A DNA stretch of 64,000 nucleotides from Paenibacillus dendritiformis (GTDB lineage: Bacteria > Bacillota > Bacilli > Paenibacillales > Paenibacillaceae): NCBI RefSeq assembly GCF_945605565.1, contig NZ_OX216966.1:6623501-6687500 (forward strand), given 5' to 3'. The stretch's first letter is position 1. Each line of letters opens with the position of its first letter. The notes beneath the pieces were generated by a model. That model had not been told where the DNA came from. It was given only the letters and a program-made list of their open reading frames with translations, and did no database searches. Below, piece after piece: positions 51,097 through 59,925 of the stretch. The position numbers were made by a program, and so were the translations under genes.

Positions 51097-53535
51097 TCAG
51101 GCCTTGGCCGGCGTATTGCGCAGCACGACCAGGCTGCCGTCCTGTTCGTCGATCGTGACGGAATCGCCCTTCTCGATGTCGCCCTTAAGCAATTCCTCGG
51201 ACAGGCGATCTTCGATATGCTTCTGAATCGCCCGGCGGAGCGGACGCGCTCCGTAGGCCGGATCGTAGCCTTCCTTGGCGAGGAACGCCTTGGCCGCATC
51301 GGTCAATTGGAAATCGACATCCTGCTCCTTCAGCCGCTTGCGCAGCTCCTCGGCCATCAGCGTTACGATCTCGGCGATATGCTTCTCTTCCAGGGAGTGG
51401 AAGACGATAATCTCGTCGATCCGGTTCAGGAACTCCGGACGGAAGCTCTTCTTCAATTCCGCCATCACTTTGTCTTTCATATTGTTATAGTCGCGCTCAT
51501 TGTTGTCGGGGGAGGTGAAGCCGAGCGTCGTATTGCGCTTGATCGCCTCTGCGCCGACATTCGACGTCAGAATGATGAGCGTGTTGCGGAAGTCGACGAC
51601 CCGTCCCTTGGAATCGGTCAGGCGTCCATCCTCCAGCACCTGCAGCAGGATGTTGAATACTTCCGGATGCGCCTTCTCAATCTCATCGAGCAGCACGACG
51701 GAGTATGGCTTGCGGCGCACCTTCTCGGTCAGTTGGCCGCCTTCCTCGTAGCCGACATATCCCGGAGGCGCTCCGACCAAGCGGGCGGTCGAATGCTTCT
51801 CCATATACTCGGACATGTCGATGCGGATGACCGCATTCTCGTCGCCGAAGAGCGACTCTGCCAGCGCGCGGGCCAATTCCGTCTTCCCGACCCCGGTCGG
51901 GCCAAGGAAGATGAACGAGCCCATCGGGCGCTTCGGATCCTTCAAGCCTGCGCGTGCCCGGCGAATCGCCCGGCTAACCGCCTTGACCGCTTCGTCCTGG
52001 CCAATGACGCGCTCATGCAGGACCTCTTCCATATTGAGAAGACGCTGCGTCTCTTCTTCCTTCAGCTTCACGACAGGAACTCCGGTCCAACTGGAGACGA
52101 TCTGGGCGATATCTTCCGGCGTGACCTCGGAATCCATGCGGCCCTGCTTCTCCTTCCACTGGTTCCGCACCGAATCCAGCTCCTCGCGCATCTTCTGCTC
52201 CGTATCGCGAAGCGCCGCCGCCTTCTCGAATTCCTGGCTCTGGACGGAAGCGTCCTTCTCCTTGCGGATGTCGTCCAGACGAGCTTCCAGTTCTTTCAGA
52301 TTCGGCGGTACCGTGTAGGAATTCAAGCGTACTTTGGACCCTGCCTCGTCAATCAGGTCGATGGCTTTGTCCGGCAGGAAGCGGTCCGTAATATAGCGGT
52401 CGGACAGCTTCACGGCCTGCTCAATCGCTTCATCGCTTATTTTGACGCGGTGATGCGCTTCATAGCGATCCCGCAGCCCTTTCAAAATTAGAATCGTCTC
52501 TTCAATCGTCGGCTGATCAACCGTAATCGGTTGGAAGCGGCGCTCCAGCGCGGCATCCTTCTCGATATATTTGCGGTACTCATCCAGCGTCGTCGCCCCG
52601 ATGCATTGCAGCTCGCCCCGGGCCAGCGCCGGCTTCAAAATGTTGGACGCGTCGATGGCGCCTTCCGCTCCCCCTGCGCCGATCAATGTGTGCAGCTCGT
52701 CGATGAACAGGATGATATTGCCCGCCTGGCGGATCTCATCCATAATTTTTTTCAACCGATCCTCGAATTCGCCCCGGTACTTCGTGCCGGCCACGACCGA
52801 GCCCATATCGAGCGTCATGACGCGCTTGTCGCGCAGCGTCTCCGGAATCTCGTTGTTGATAATCTTCTGAGCGAGCCCTTCCGCTACCGCAGTCTTCCCG
52901 ACGCCCGGCTCCCCGATAAGGACCGGATTGTTCTTCGTCCGGCGGCTCAGCACCTGGATGACGCGCTCAATCTCCTTGCTGCGGCCGATGACCGGGTCGA
53001 GATTGCCTTCCTTGGCGGCTGCCGTCAGGTCGCGCGCCAGGCCGTCCAGCGTCGGCGTGCTTACATTTTGCGATTGGCCGTGATGGCTGGATACCGCTTC
53101 GCTGCTGCCCAGCAGCTGCAGCACCTGCTGGCGCGCCTTGTTCAGGCTGATGCCGAGGTTGTTCAGCACGCGGGCCGCAACGCCTTCGCCTTCACGAATG
53201 AGGCCCAGCAAAATATGCTCCGTGCCCACATACGTATGGCCCAGCTTGCGAGCTTCATCCATGGACAGCTCAATCACTTTTTTGGCGCGCGGGGTGTAGG
53301 CGATATTGGTCGGCTGCTCCTGCCCGCGGCCAATGAGAGTTTCCACTTCGTCCTGAATCTTCTCCAGACCGAGGCCGAGCGCGACAAGCGCCTTGGCGGC
53401 AATGCCCTCCCCTTCCCGGATGAGGCCAAGCAAAATATGCTCGGTTCCGATATTGTTATGTCCGAGACGCACGGCTTCTTCCTGAGCCAATGCCAATACT
53501 TTCTGGGCACGTTCCGTAAATCTTCCGAACATCAT
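51097..53535 (-). CDS. clpC: ATP-dependent Clp protease ATP-binding subunit ClpC
   Basis: 812 aa AAA+ unfoldase that works with ClpP and the McsB adaptor on arginine-phosphorylated proteins. ATG at 53535 ([14 protein letters not shown]) with GGAGGT 8 nt upstream. Two Clp-N repeats, AAA-1 with GEPGVGKT, a UVR/M-domain middle ([19 protein letters not shown]), and AAA-2 with GPTGVGKT. The stop codon is 2 nt after the mcsB... gene boundary, with starts and stops closely packed. Last gene of ctsR-mcsA-mcsB-clpC. Confidence 0.98.
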   Translation of the reverse strand: MMFGRFTERAQKVLALAQEEAVRLGHNNIGTEHILLGLIREGEGIAAKALVALGLGLEKIQDEVETLIGRGQEQPTNIAYTPRAKKVIELSMDEARKLGHTYVGTEHILLGLIREGEGVAARVLNNLGISLNKARQQVLQLLGSSEAVSSHHGQSQNVSTPTLDGLARDLTAAAKEGNLDPVIGRSKEIERVIQVLSRRTKNNPVLIGEPGVGKTAVAEGLAQKIINNEIPETLRDKRVMTLDMGSVVAGTKYRGEFEDRLKKIMDEIRQAGNIILFIDELHTLIGAGGAEGAIDASNILKPALARGELQCIGATTLDEYRKYIEKDAALERRFQPITVDQPTIEETILILKGLRDRYEAHHRVKISDEAIEQAVKLSDRYITDRFLPDKAIDLIDEAGSKVRLNSYTVPPNLKELEARLDDIRKEKDASVQSQEFEKAAALRDTEQKMREELDSVRNQWKEKQGRMDSEVTPEDIAQIVSSWTGVPVVKLKEEETQRLLNMEEVLHERVIGQDEAVKAVSRAIRRARAGLKDPKRPMGSFIFLGPTGVGKTELARALAESLFGDENAVIRIDMSEYMEKHSTARLVGAPPGYVGYEEGGQLTEKVRRKPYSVVLLDEIEKAHPEVFNILLQVLEDGRLTDSKGRVVDFRNTLIILTSNVGAEAIKRNTTLGFTSPDNNERDYNNMKDKVMAELKKSFRPEFLNRIDEIIVFHSLEEKHIAEIVTLMAEELRKRLKEQDVDFQLTDAAKAFLAKEGYDPAYGARPLRRAIQKHIEDRLSEELLKGDIEKGDSVTIDEQDGSLVVLRNTPAKA

Positions 53536-53537
53536 AT

Positions 53538-54623
53538 TCAAGCACCTCCATTGGTCGTTTTTGATTTGCTTAATTTGTCGCGTATCAGTCTTGCCCGATA
53601 CATGTCGCGTTCTTCCGTAGACAATGATTTCTTGTATATATGCTGAAGGAAGCCTGGCTGTGTCATCACGAGCAGTTCATTGAAGTCGGAAGGATCAAGA
53701 TGGTTCAAAATATTCAGATCCGAACCGAGCCGGATGTCCGAGAGCCGTTGGGCCGCTTCCTTGGAATCCATAATCGCCGCATGCTTCAATATTCCGTAAG
53801 ATCGGCAGATGCGATCTGTCAGGCGCATGCGGTTATTCTCCAGCAGCTGCTCGCGCGCCGCCTTCTCATGCCCGATAATTTGCTTCACGACGCTGTACAG
53901 GCTGTCGATAATCTCGGCTTCCGATTGGCCAAGCGTAATCTGGTTCGACACCTGGAACAGATTGCCTATCGCCTCGCTGCCTTCGCCGTAGATGCCGCGC
54001 ACCGCCAGTCCCACCTGGGTGACGGCCTGCAAAATGCGGTTAATCTGCTTCGTCATGACGAGGGCCGGCAAATGCATCATGACGGAGGCCCTGATGCCGG
54101 TGCCCACATTGGTCGGACAGCTGGTCAAGTATCCTCGCTTCTCATCGAATGCATAGTCGACATGCGCCTCGAACACGTCGTCGATACGGCTGGCCTGCTC
54201 CCACGCTTCCCGAATCTGCAGCCCCGGGTACAAGCATTGAATGCGCAGATGATCTTCCTCGTTCAGCATAATGCTGATGGATTCATCCTCGCTCAGAATG
54301 ACCGCCCCGTTCCGTGATTCATTCACGAGGGTCGGCGAGATCAAATGCTTCTCGACCAGCACCTGCTTCTCCAGATCGCTTAGTTCCGCCAGGTTCCATC
54401 GATGAAAAGACGTATGGAAGCCCGACATCTCCGGCTGCTCGATGACCGCGGCCAGCTGGCTCAGCACTTCGGCCGACTGCTGGTTCGTCGCAAGCAGCGG
54501 GAACGGCACGCCGCACAGGTTGCGCGCTACGCGGATGCGGCTGCTGATGACGATCTCGGAGTCCGGTCCCGTTCCGCGCATCCAGTCACTTATCGCATGC
54601 TCCATGAATTGGCGTTGGGCCAT
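53538..54623 (-). CDS. mcsB: Protein arginine kinase McsB
   Basis: 361 aa phosphagen-kinase-like enzyme that marks proteins for ClpCP by phosphorylating arginine. ATG at 54623 ([15 protein letters not shown]) with AAAGGAG upstream. The ATP-binding arginines in [10 protein letters not shown], the NEEDHLRIQ loop and the signature [17 protein letters not shown] are intact. It lies between mcsA and clpC and inactivates CtsR in Bacillus. Confidence 0.97.
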   Translation of the reverse strand: MAQRQFMEHAISDWMRGTGPDSEIVISSRIRVARNLCGVPFPLLATNQQSAEVLSQLAAVIEQPEMSGFHTSFHRWNLAELSDLEKQVLVEKHLISPTLVNESRNGAVILSEDESISIMLNEEDHLRIQCLYPGLQIREAWEQASRIDDVFEAHVDYAFDEKRGYLTSCPTNVGTGIRASVMMHLPALVMTKQINRILQAVTQVGLAVRGIYGEGSEAIGNLFQVSNQITLGQSEAEIIDSLYSVVKQIIGHEKAAREQLLENNRMRLTDRICRSYGILKHAAIMDSKEAAQRLSDIRLGSDLNILNHLDPSDFNELLVMTQPGFLQHIYKKSLSTEERDMYRARLIRDKLSKSKTTNGGA

Positions 54624-54682
54624 TTCGTCATCTCCTTTCACCTTGCCGATCATTCGTCGTTGTCATGATATCGTTCAGGGGG

Positions 54683-55246
54683 TTAGCCATGCTGAGCGGA
54701 CGCGTCAGGGCCCCCTTCGTTCCCTTCCTTCTCCAGCTGGCGAATACGGTCGCGCAGCTGCGCCGCCCGCTCGAATTCCTCCTGCGCAATGCTCTTCTGA
54801 AGCTCGAGCTTCAGTTCATCCAGCTCGCGCTTGCGTTGAATGCGCCCGCCGCCGCGCTTCGGAATTTTTCCGGTATGGACCGTATTGCCATGAACCCGCT
54901 TCAGCAGCGGATCGAGCCGGTTGCCGAAGAAGGAATAACATTCGTCACACCCGAACCGGCCCAGCTTGCCGAACTGAGAGTAGGTCAGCCCGCATTTCTC
55001 GCAGCGCATCGCCTGGGGCTTCTGCGCACCGTAGTCGCCGCTTCCCTGGGCGGCTCCGCCGGACAAATCGAAGTCCAACAGTCCTGACAGCAAATTATGG
55101 ATGGAGAAGCCGTTAGCCGTGCCCGGTATCCATTCGCCTTTCTCACGAGCACACGATTCACAGATGTGAAATTCCGTCTTCTGCCCGTTTATAATTTTCG
55201 TAAAGTGCAGTGTAGCCGGCTTCTGACCGCATTGTTGACACATCAT
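54683..55246 (-). CDS. mcsA: McsB activator protein McsA
   Basis: 187 aa. Four CxxC motifs (CQQC, CESC, CEKC, CDEC) form two zinc modules, and a C-terminal UVR domain (ELDELKLELQKSIAQEEFER) follows. It stimulates McsB and is redox/heavy-metal sensitive in Bacillus. A low-complexity Gly-rich linker (SGGAAQGSGDYG) separates the zinc modules. Second gene of the operon. Confidence 0.96.
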   Translation of the reverse strand: MMCQQCGQKPATLHFTKIINGQKTEFHICESCAREKGEWIPGTANGFSIHNLLSGLLDFDLSGGAAQGSGDYGAQKPQAMRCEKCGLTYSQFGKLGRFGCDECYSFFGNRLDPLLKRVHGNTVHTGKIPKRGGGRIQRKRELDELKLELQKSIAQEEFERAAQLRDRIRQLEKEGNEGGPDASAQHG

Positions 55247-55346
55247 TGGCCATTCTCCTCCTTATCCTCGTGGATTCAATTATAGTAAAGGGATTGGCAG
55301 TCCGACTGGCGCCTGCTTCCCCGGGATAAAATTATGGCGGCATGCG

Positions 55347-55811
55347 TTATTGCTTGCTTAGCAGCCCGAGCAGCATCGCCCGCAGGAGACGGGCGCGGAT
55401 CTCATCCCGGTAGGGCAGCTTCACCGCCAGATTGTCGCGTGATACGGCTGCCCGCAGCAGTATCGCTTCCCGCCGGGAAATGACGTTCGCTTCTTCCAGT
55501 TGATAAATGAGCCCTTCCGCTGCCTCTTGCCCAATCCGATTGCCGATCGATTCGCATAGATGGGTATGAATCGCCCGCTGTGCCGGAAGCTCAATCCGCT
55601 GAATGCGGATATAACCGCCGCCGCCGCGCTTGCTCTCCACAACATATCCCTTCTCCAAGGTGAAGCGGGTGCTGATCACATAGTTAATCTGGGAAGGAAC
55701 ACAGGAGAACTGCTCTGCGAGATCGTTCCGTTGAATCTCCACGGCGCCTTCCGGACTGTCGATCAGCATAATTTTCAAATGCTGCTCAATCAAATCGGAA
55801 ATATTGCGCAT
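55347..55811 (-). CDS. ctsR: Transcriptional repressor CtsR
   Basis: 154 aa, the same length as B. subtilis CtsR. ATG at 55811 (MRNISDLIEQHLKIML) with AAAGGAGG upstream. The winged HTH has the RGGGGYIRI wing with the McsB-targeted arginine. It represses clp genes in the absence of heat stress. It is the first gene of its own operon and its operator lies at the promoter (55922-55938). Confidence 0.97.
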   Translation of the reverse strand: MRNISDLIEQHLKIMLIDSPEGAVEIQRNDLAEQFSCVPSQINYVISTRFTLEKGYVVESKRGGGGYIRIQRIELPAQRAIHTHLCESIGNRIGQEAAEGLIYQLEEANVISRREAILLRAAVSRDNLAVKLPYRDEIRARLLRAMLLGLLSKQ

Positions 55812-55883
55812 CTTCTGCCCTCCTTTGCGTCCATATCTCTCTATATTAGCTTTAACCATTTTTGACTGTTACTTATTCGGAGA

Positions 55884-55908
55884 TGACAAAAACAATGGGT
55901 TTTTGTCA
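55884..55908. repeat. Perfect 10-bp dyad in the ctsR 5' UTR
   Basis: TGACAAAAAC-N5-GTTTTTGTCA, about 30-55 nt downstream of the predicted transcription start. It could be an additional protein-binding site or an mRNA hairpin; it differs from the direct-repeat CtsR box. Confidence 0.75.
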
Positions 55909-55921
55909 AATTAAGTCTGAC

Positions 55922-55938
55922 TTTGACTTTCTTTGACC
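55922..55938 (-). promoter_or_regulatory. CtsR operator
   Basis: On the minus strand GGTCAAAGAAAGTCAAA, an exact match to the CtsR consensus RGTCAAANANRGTCAAA (direct heptad repeat). It overlaps the predicted transcription start of the ctsR operon, consistent with autorepression. Confidence 0.92.
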
Positions 55939-55946
55939 TTGACTTT

Positions 55947-55975
55947 ATGATAGCACTTTTTTCTTGTGTTTTCAA
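55947..55975 (-). promoter_or_regulatory. Sigma-A promoter of ctsR-mcsA-mcsB-clpC
   Basis: -35 TTGAAA (55975-55970) and -10 TATCAT (55952-55947) with 17-bp spacing on the minus strand; the CtsR box starts 8 bp downstream of the -10. Confidence 0.8.
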
Positions 55976-56068
55976 GCGGCTTTTTCGTACGCTTGCTCCT
56001 TATTTAGTGTAACAAAAGTTGACCAATAATAAACTTGGTTGCCCAAATAATTAAGGAAATCCGGAGCT

Positions 56069-56965
56069 CTAGGCTCGATGCGCGGCCGCATCCAGCAAGG
56101 CGATGAACTGTCTTGCCGCCGGGGATAGATGCTTGTTTTTATGAAAAATATAACGAATGCCCCGTTCAAAGGTTACATCCTCCATCGGAATCTTGACAAG
56201 CAACCCGCTGTCGATTTCCTGCTTCACCGCAAGCCCGGACACCGCCGCAATGCCTAGTCCGTGTATGACTCCTTGCTTGATCCCCTCGAGGCTGCTGATT
56301 TCGATTGTATTGGAGATGGCAATCCCCGCCTGCCCAAGTTTTTGATCAAGAAAATGCCTTGTCGCTGAATGATCCGGCTTCATCAGAAAGGTCTCATGCT
56401 GGAGATCATGCAGGGTGCACATGTCTTGCTGCGCCAATGGATGGTGCGGCGGCGCAATAAATACAAGATGATCTTGTTGAAACGTGCTCGCGTAAAAACG
56501 GGTCTCGTCGATGGGAATATGATCCGATAAGACGAGGAATTCCACGCCGTTGGACTCCAGCAGCTGCGTGAGCTGTTGGGACGACGTTATTTTCATGCTG
56601 ATATTAATATTGGGGAACTGCGCTTTATATTGAGCAAGCATGGAAGGAAGCAAATAGACGCCAACGAAGTTGCTTGCGCCAAAGGAGAGGGTCCCTGCTG
56701 ACATATCCTCCATTTGATGAAGATGCTCCTTGGCCGCTTGCAGCAAGTTCACGATCTGTTCCGCGTAGGGCTTGAACAGCTCGCCTTGTTTGGTTAAGTA
56801 CAGCTTTTTGCCGATTCGATCGAACAGGCGCGTCTCCAAGTCCTCTTCCAAGCTTTGAATTTGCATGCTGACCGCCGGTTGAGAACAGTAGAGCCGTTCC
56901 GCCGCCTCCGTGAAATTTAAACAATGAGAGAGCGTAATGAAGGTTTCGAGCTTGTTGATATTCAT
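56069..56965 (-). CDS. LysR-family transcriptional regulator
   Basis: 298 aa. N-terminal winged HTH (MNINKLETFITLSHCLNFTEAAERLYCSQPAVSMQIQSLE, split here) and a C-terminal periplasmic-binding-like effector domain (from about residue 90: LSFGASNFVGVYLLPSMLAQYKAQFP). Divergent from the DASS transporter with a 135-bp shared control region containing a T-N11-A site, so it probably activates the transporter and enzyme genes in response to a small anionic effector. The effector is unknown. Confidence 0.93.
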   Translation of the reverse strand: MNINKLETFITLSHCLNFTEAAERLYCSQPAVSMQIQSLEEDLETRLFDRIGKKLYLTKQGELFKPYAEQIVNLLQAAKEHLHQMEDMSAGTLSFGASNFVGVYLLPSMLAQYKAQFPNINISMKITSSQQLTQLLESNGVEFLVLSDHIPIDETRFYASTFQQDHLVFIAPPHHPLAQQDMCTLHDLQHETFLMKPDHSATRHFLDQKLGQAGIAISNTIEISSLEGIKQGVIHGLGIAAVSGLAVKQEIDSGLLVKIPMEDVTFERGIRYIFHKNKHLSPAARQFIALLDAAAHRA

Positions 56966-56993
56966 CGCGTGATCATCCTCCTCCGATATAACT

Positions 56994-57008
56994 ATAACGA
57001 AATGTTAT
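56994..57008. promoter_or_regulatory. LysR-type (T-N11-A) binding site
   Basis: ATAAC-GAAAT-GTTAT is a perfect 5-bp inverted repeat that contains T-N11-A. Its centre (57001) is about 65 bp upstream of the start predicted for the transporter promoter, the standard LTTR activation position. Confidence 0.7.
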
Positions 57009-57029
57009 GAATACGATTATGCAATCAAA

Positions 57030-57059
57030 TTGTCTTATAATTATAGGCGCCGTTATAAT
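57030..57059 (+). promoter_or_regulatory. Sigma-A promoter of the DASS-ApgM-like operon
   Basis: -35 TTGTCT (57030-57035) and -10 TATAAT (57054-57059) with 18-bp spacing on the plus strand, 41 nt upstream of the transporter ATG. Confidence 0.75.
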
Positions 57060-57100
57060 GAAAACGCAATCATTTTTTATCACTTTGGGAGGATGTTTTC

Positions 57101-58597
57101 ATGACGATGAAGCCATTCAAGTCAGACGGCAATTCCACAGAACCGAACAAACCAGTGGCGAAGAAAGGTCGCTTTGAATCGATATTTAAAAAAGCAGGGA
57201 TTCCGCTAGCCGTCCTGGTGTTCCTCATTCTGATGCTCATGCCCACGCCCGCAGGCTTGGAGCCGCAAGCGCAAAAAGCGATTGCAATCTTCGCCAGTGC
57301 GCTTATACTATGGGTCAGTGGCGCCTTGCCGATTTACTTAACCTCCATGATCGCCATTATTGTGCTGAGCTTATCCGGTACCGCTGAAGAGAAAACGGCC
57401 TTCGGCACGCTTGGATTTGATGTCATTTGGCTCATGGTGTCCGCGTTTATTCTTACCTCCGCGATGATTAAGTCCAATCTGGCGCGAAGGTTTGCGCTTT
57501 GGATGGTGACCAGGTTCGGACAAACGCCAAAGAAGACATTGCTTGTCTTAATTTTCATCAACTTCGCCCTCGCGTTCTTCGTGCCATCGACGACAGCGCG
57601 GGCAACGCTCATGGTGCCGATCTGTCTCATCTTGTTGGAGATCTATAAGGCCACTCCCGGCAAAAGCAATTTCGGCAAATTAATGATGCTGCAAGGGGTA
57701 CAAGCCGATGCGATCGCCACATCCGGAGTGATGACCGCGACGGCTGCGAACATCATTGCCGTCGGCTTCATTAACGAGCAAGCGGGAGGGTCGATCGGAT
57801 ATATGGATTGGCTCGCCGCCTCCATGCCAACGGCCATCATTACGATGCTGCTGACGTTCCTCGTTGGTCTCAAGCTCTTCTCCTTCAAAGGGGAGGCTGA
57901 GTTCGAGGGCGCAATGTCCAAGCTCAAAGATGAATTGAAGAAGCTGGATAAATTTTCGCTGGATGAGAAAAAGGCCATGACAATCTTCTTGCTTACGGTT
58001 CTGTTATGGGCGACGGAAGATTATCACAAATTCTTGTTCGGCTTCGAAATTAGTGTATACATGACCGCGGTCATTGCAGGCGTGCTCTGTCTGCTGCCGC
58101 GAATCGGATTGCTTACTTGGAAGGAAGCCAACATTAAGTGGGATCTGATGATTTTTGCCGCAGGCGCTTATGCCGTCGGGAATGCGTTGGAGAAATCGAA
58201 GGGCGCCGAATGGATGATCAACAAAGTCGTCTACGGTCTCGGCCTGGAACAAATGAATCATATGCTCGTCTATGTCATCGTTATCTTCATCAGTATGTAC
58301 AGTCATTTAATATTCACGAGCAAGACGGTACGGACCACGATCCTGATTCCCGCTTTTATCGCGCTGGCCAAATCGTTAGGGATGGACCCGGTTACGCTTG
58401 CCCTGGCTTCCGCCATGACGTTAACCTATACGATTACGTTACCGCCGCATTCAAAAGTAAATACCATTTATTTCTCAACCGGATATTTCAGCGTGTTTGA
58501 TCAGGTGAAATATGCTATCGTTACCTGCTTTATCGGTGCGACCGTCATTAGTGTGTCCGTATTTACGTGGTTCCAAATTCTCGGGTATTCATTATAA
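57101..58597 (+). CDS. DASS (SLC13) family anion transporter
   Basis: 498 aa membrane protein with about 11-12 hydrophobic helices after a basic ~35-residue cytoplasmic N-terminus. The family helix-hairpin motif near residues 165-180 (FVPSTTARATLMVPICLI) and the C-terminal counterpart (TYTITLPPHSKVNTIYFSTG) correspond to the substrate/Na+ site loops of divalent-anion:Na+ symporters. The ATG has GGGAGG 8 nt upstream. Substrates of the family include di- and tricarboxylates and sulfate; the one here is not determined. Followed by the ApgM-like gene 37 nt on. Confidence 0.92.
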   Translation: MTMKPFKSDGNSTEPNKPVAKKGRFESIFKKAGIPLAVLVFLILMLMPTPAGLEPQAQKAIAIFASALILWVSGALPIYLTSMIAIIVLSLSGTAEEKTAFGTLGFDVIWLMVSAFILTSAMIKSNLARRFALWMVTRFGQTPKKTLLVLIFINFALAFFVPSTTARATLMVPICLILLEIYKATPGKSNFGKLMMLQGVQADAIATSGVMTATAANIIAVGFINEQAGGSIGYMDWLAASMPTAIITMLLTFLVGLKLFSFKGEAEFEGAMSKLKDELKKLDKFSLDEKKAMTIFLLTVLLWATEDYHKFLFGFEISVYMTAVIAGVLCLLPRIGLLTWKEANIKWDLMIFAAGAYAVGNALEKSKGAEWMINKVVYGLGLEQMNHMLVYVIVIFISMYSHLIFTSKTVRTTILIPAFIALAKSLGMDPVTLALASAMTLTYTITLPPHSKVNTIYFSTGYFSVFDQVKYAIVTCFIGATVISVSVFTWFQILGYSL

Positions 58598-58634
58598 GCA
58601 TGTTCAGATAAGCAAATGATAGAGGAGTGCGCCC

Positions 58635-59876
58635 ATGCTATACAGAAAAGTAATTATGGCCATTGCAGACGGATCGGGAGATCGCCCGCATCCGCTTTTA
58701 AATGATAAAACACCGTTGGAATATGCCGATACGCCTCATTTGGATCGGTTGGCTGCGGAAGGAATCACTGGCATGATCGATTTAATCGGATCGGGAATTC
58801 CCGTTGGAACCGATATGGGGCATATGATATTATTCGGCTTTCAGCCGGAGGATTATCCGGGCCGCGGCCCCATCGAGGCGCTCGGCATCGGTATGGACGT
58901 CGAGCCCGGAGATGTCGTGCTTCGCTGCAACTTCGCCACGATTAATGACGAGGGCGTTGTCCTGGACCGTCGTGCCGGGCGAATCCGCGACAACACGGCA
59001 GGGCTTGCCGATGCGCTTGATGGGATGGAACTCATTGAAGGCATCCGCGCTTACTTCAAGCCGGCAACGGAGCATCGGGCTGTGCTCGTTCTGCGCGGTC
59101 CCGGTCTTAGCGATCGGATCAGCGATTCCGATCCGAAAGCGCCGAACGACGGTCAACCTTATCTCCCTGTTGAAGCGCTGGATGAGACGCCGGAAGCGAA
59201 GCGGACCGCCATGGCCGTTAACCTTTTTATGAAAAAGGCCCATGCGATTCTTGCTTCGCATCCCATCAATCGGGAGCGTATGGCGCAAGGACATCCGCCT
59301 GCCAACTTCATTCTGACCCGAGGCGCGGGAAGAATGGCGCAATTGGAGCCCATCGCCGCGACAATGAAGTTCCGCGGCAGCTGCATCGCTGCGGAAAGCA
59401 CGGTGCTCGGGGTGGCCAAGCTGGCCGGCTTCGAAGCGATTACCGACGCCAGGCTGACCGGCAGCATAGATACTGACGTGGAACTAAAGGCGAAGCTGGC
59501 GCTTGAGCAAATAGCACGCCATGATATTGTCTACGTCCATCTCAAGGCTCCGGATTTGATGGGCCATGACAATGATCCGTTGAAAAAAGCGCTCACCCTT
59601 GAATTATTCGACCGGATGGTCGGGCTAATCGCGGAGCAGCTGCCTGACGACGTCTACTTGGCTCTGGCCGCGGATCATTCAACGCCTTGTGAAGTGAAGG
59701 AGCATACGGGAGAGCCTGTCCCGGTCGTCATCTACGGCCCGAGCATCCGCAAAGATCGGGTAACATCTTATAATGAAATGGACTGCGCATACGGCGCCTT
59801 AGGACGCATGTCCGGCCATGAGTTCGTGAGGACCTTGCACGGTCTGATGGGATATGTGAAGAAGCAGGGAAATTAA
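58635..59876 (+). CDS. ApgM-family (archaeal-type) phosphoglycerate mutase-like metalloenzyme, Thr variant
   Basis: 413 aa of the alkaline phosphatase superfamily, COG3635/ApgM type. Predicted metal ligands: D12 (ADGSGDR), D307 and H311 (DLMGHD), D347-H348 (ADHSTP) and H357 (EHTGEPVP). ApgM enzymes have Ser in GSDTAH as nucleophile; here the motif reads GTDMGH with Thr59. Thr nucleophiles are known in other branches of the superfamily, for example phosphodiesterases and phosphonoacetate hydrolase. Co-transcribed with an anion transporter under a LysR regulator, it may act on an imported phosphorylated or phosphonate compound rather than in glycolysis. Terminator follows. Confidence 0.85.
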   Translation: MLYRKVIMAIADGSGDRPHPLLNDKTPLEYADTPHLDRLAAEGITGMIDLIGSGIPVGTDMGHMILFGFQPEDYPGRGPIEALGIGMDVEPGDVVLRCNFATINDEGVVLDRRAGRIRDNTAGLADALDGMELIEGIRAYFKPATEHRAVLVLRGPGLSDRISDSDPKAPNDGQPYLPVEALDETPEAKRTAMAVNLFMKKAHAILASHPINRERMAQGHPPANFILTRGAGRMAQLEPIAATMKFRGSCIAAESTVLGVAKLAGFEAITDARLTGSIDTDVELKAKLALEQIARHDIVYVHLKAPDLMGHDNDPLKKALTLELFDRMVGLIAEQLPDDVYLALAADHSTPCEVKEHTGEPVPVVIYGPSIRKDRVTSYNEMDCAYGALGRMSGHEFVRTLHGLMGYVKKQGN

Positions 59877-59887
59877 GTTCAATCCGA

Positions 59888-59925
59888 AGCGGGGTCTTTG
59901 ATCGCATCAAAGACCCCGCTTTTTT
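59888..59925 (+). terminator. Terminator of the DASS-ApgM-like operon
   Basis: Perfect 15-bp stem (AGCGGGGTCTTTGAT / ATCAAAGACCCCGCT) with a 3-nt loop and six T residues, 11 nt after the stop codon. Confidence 0.92.
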
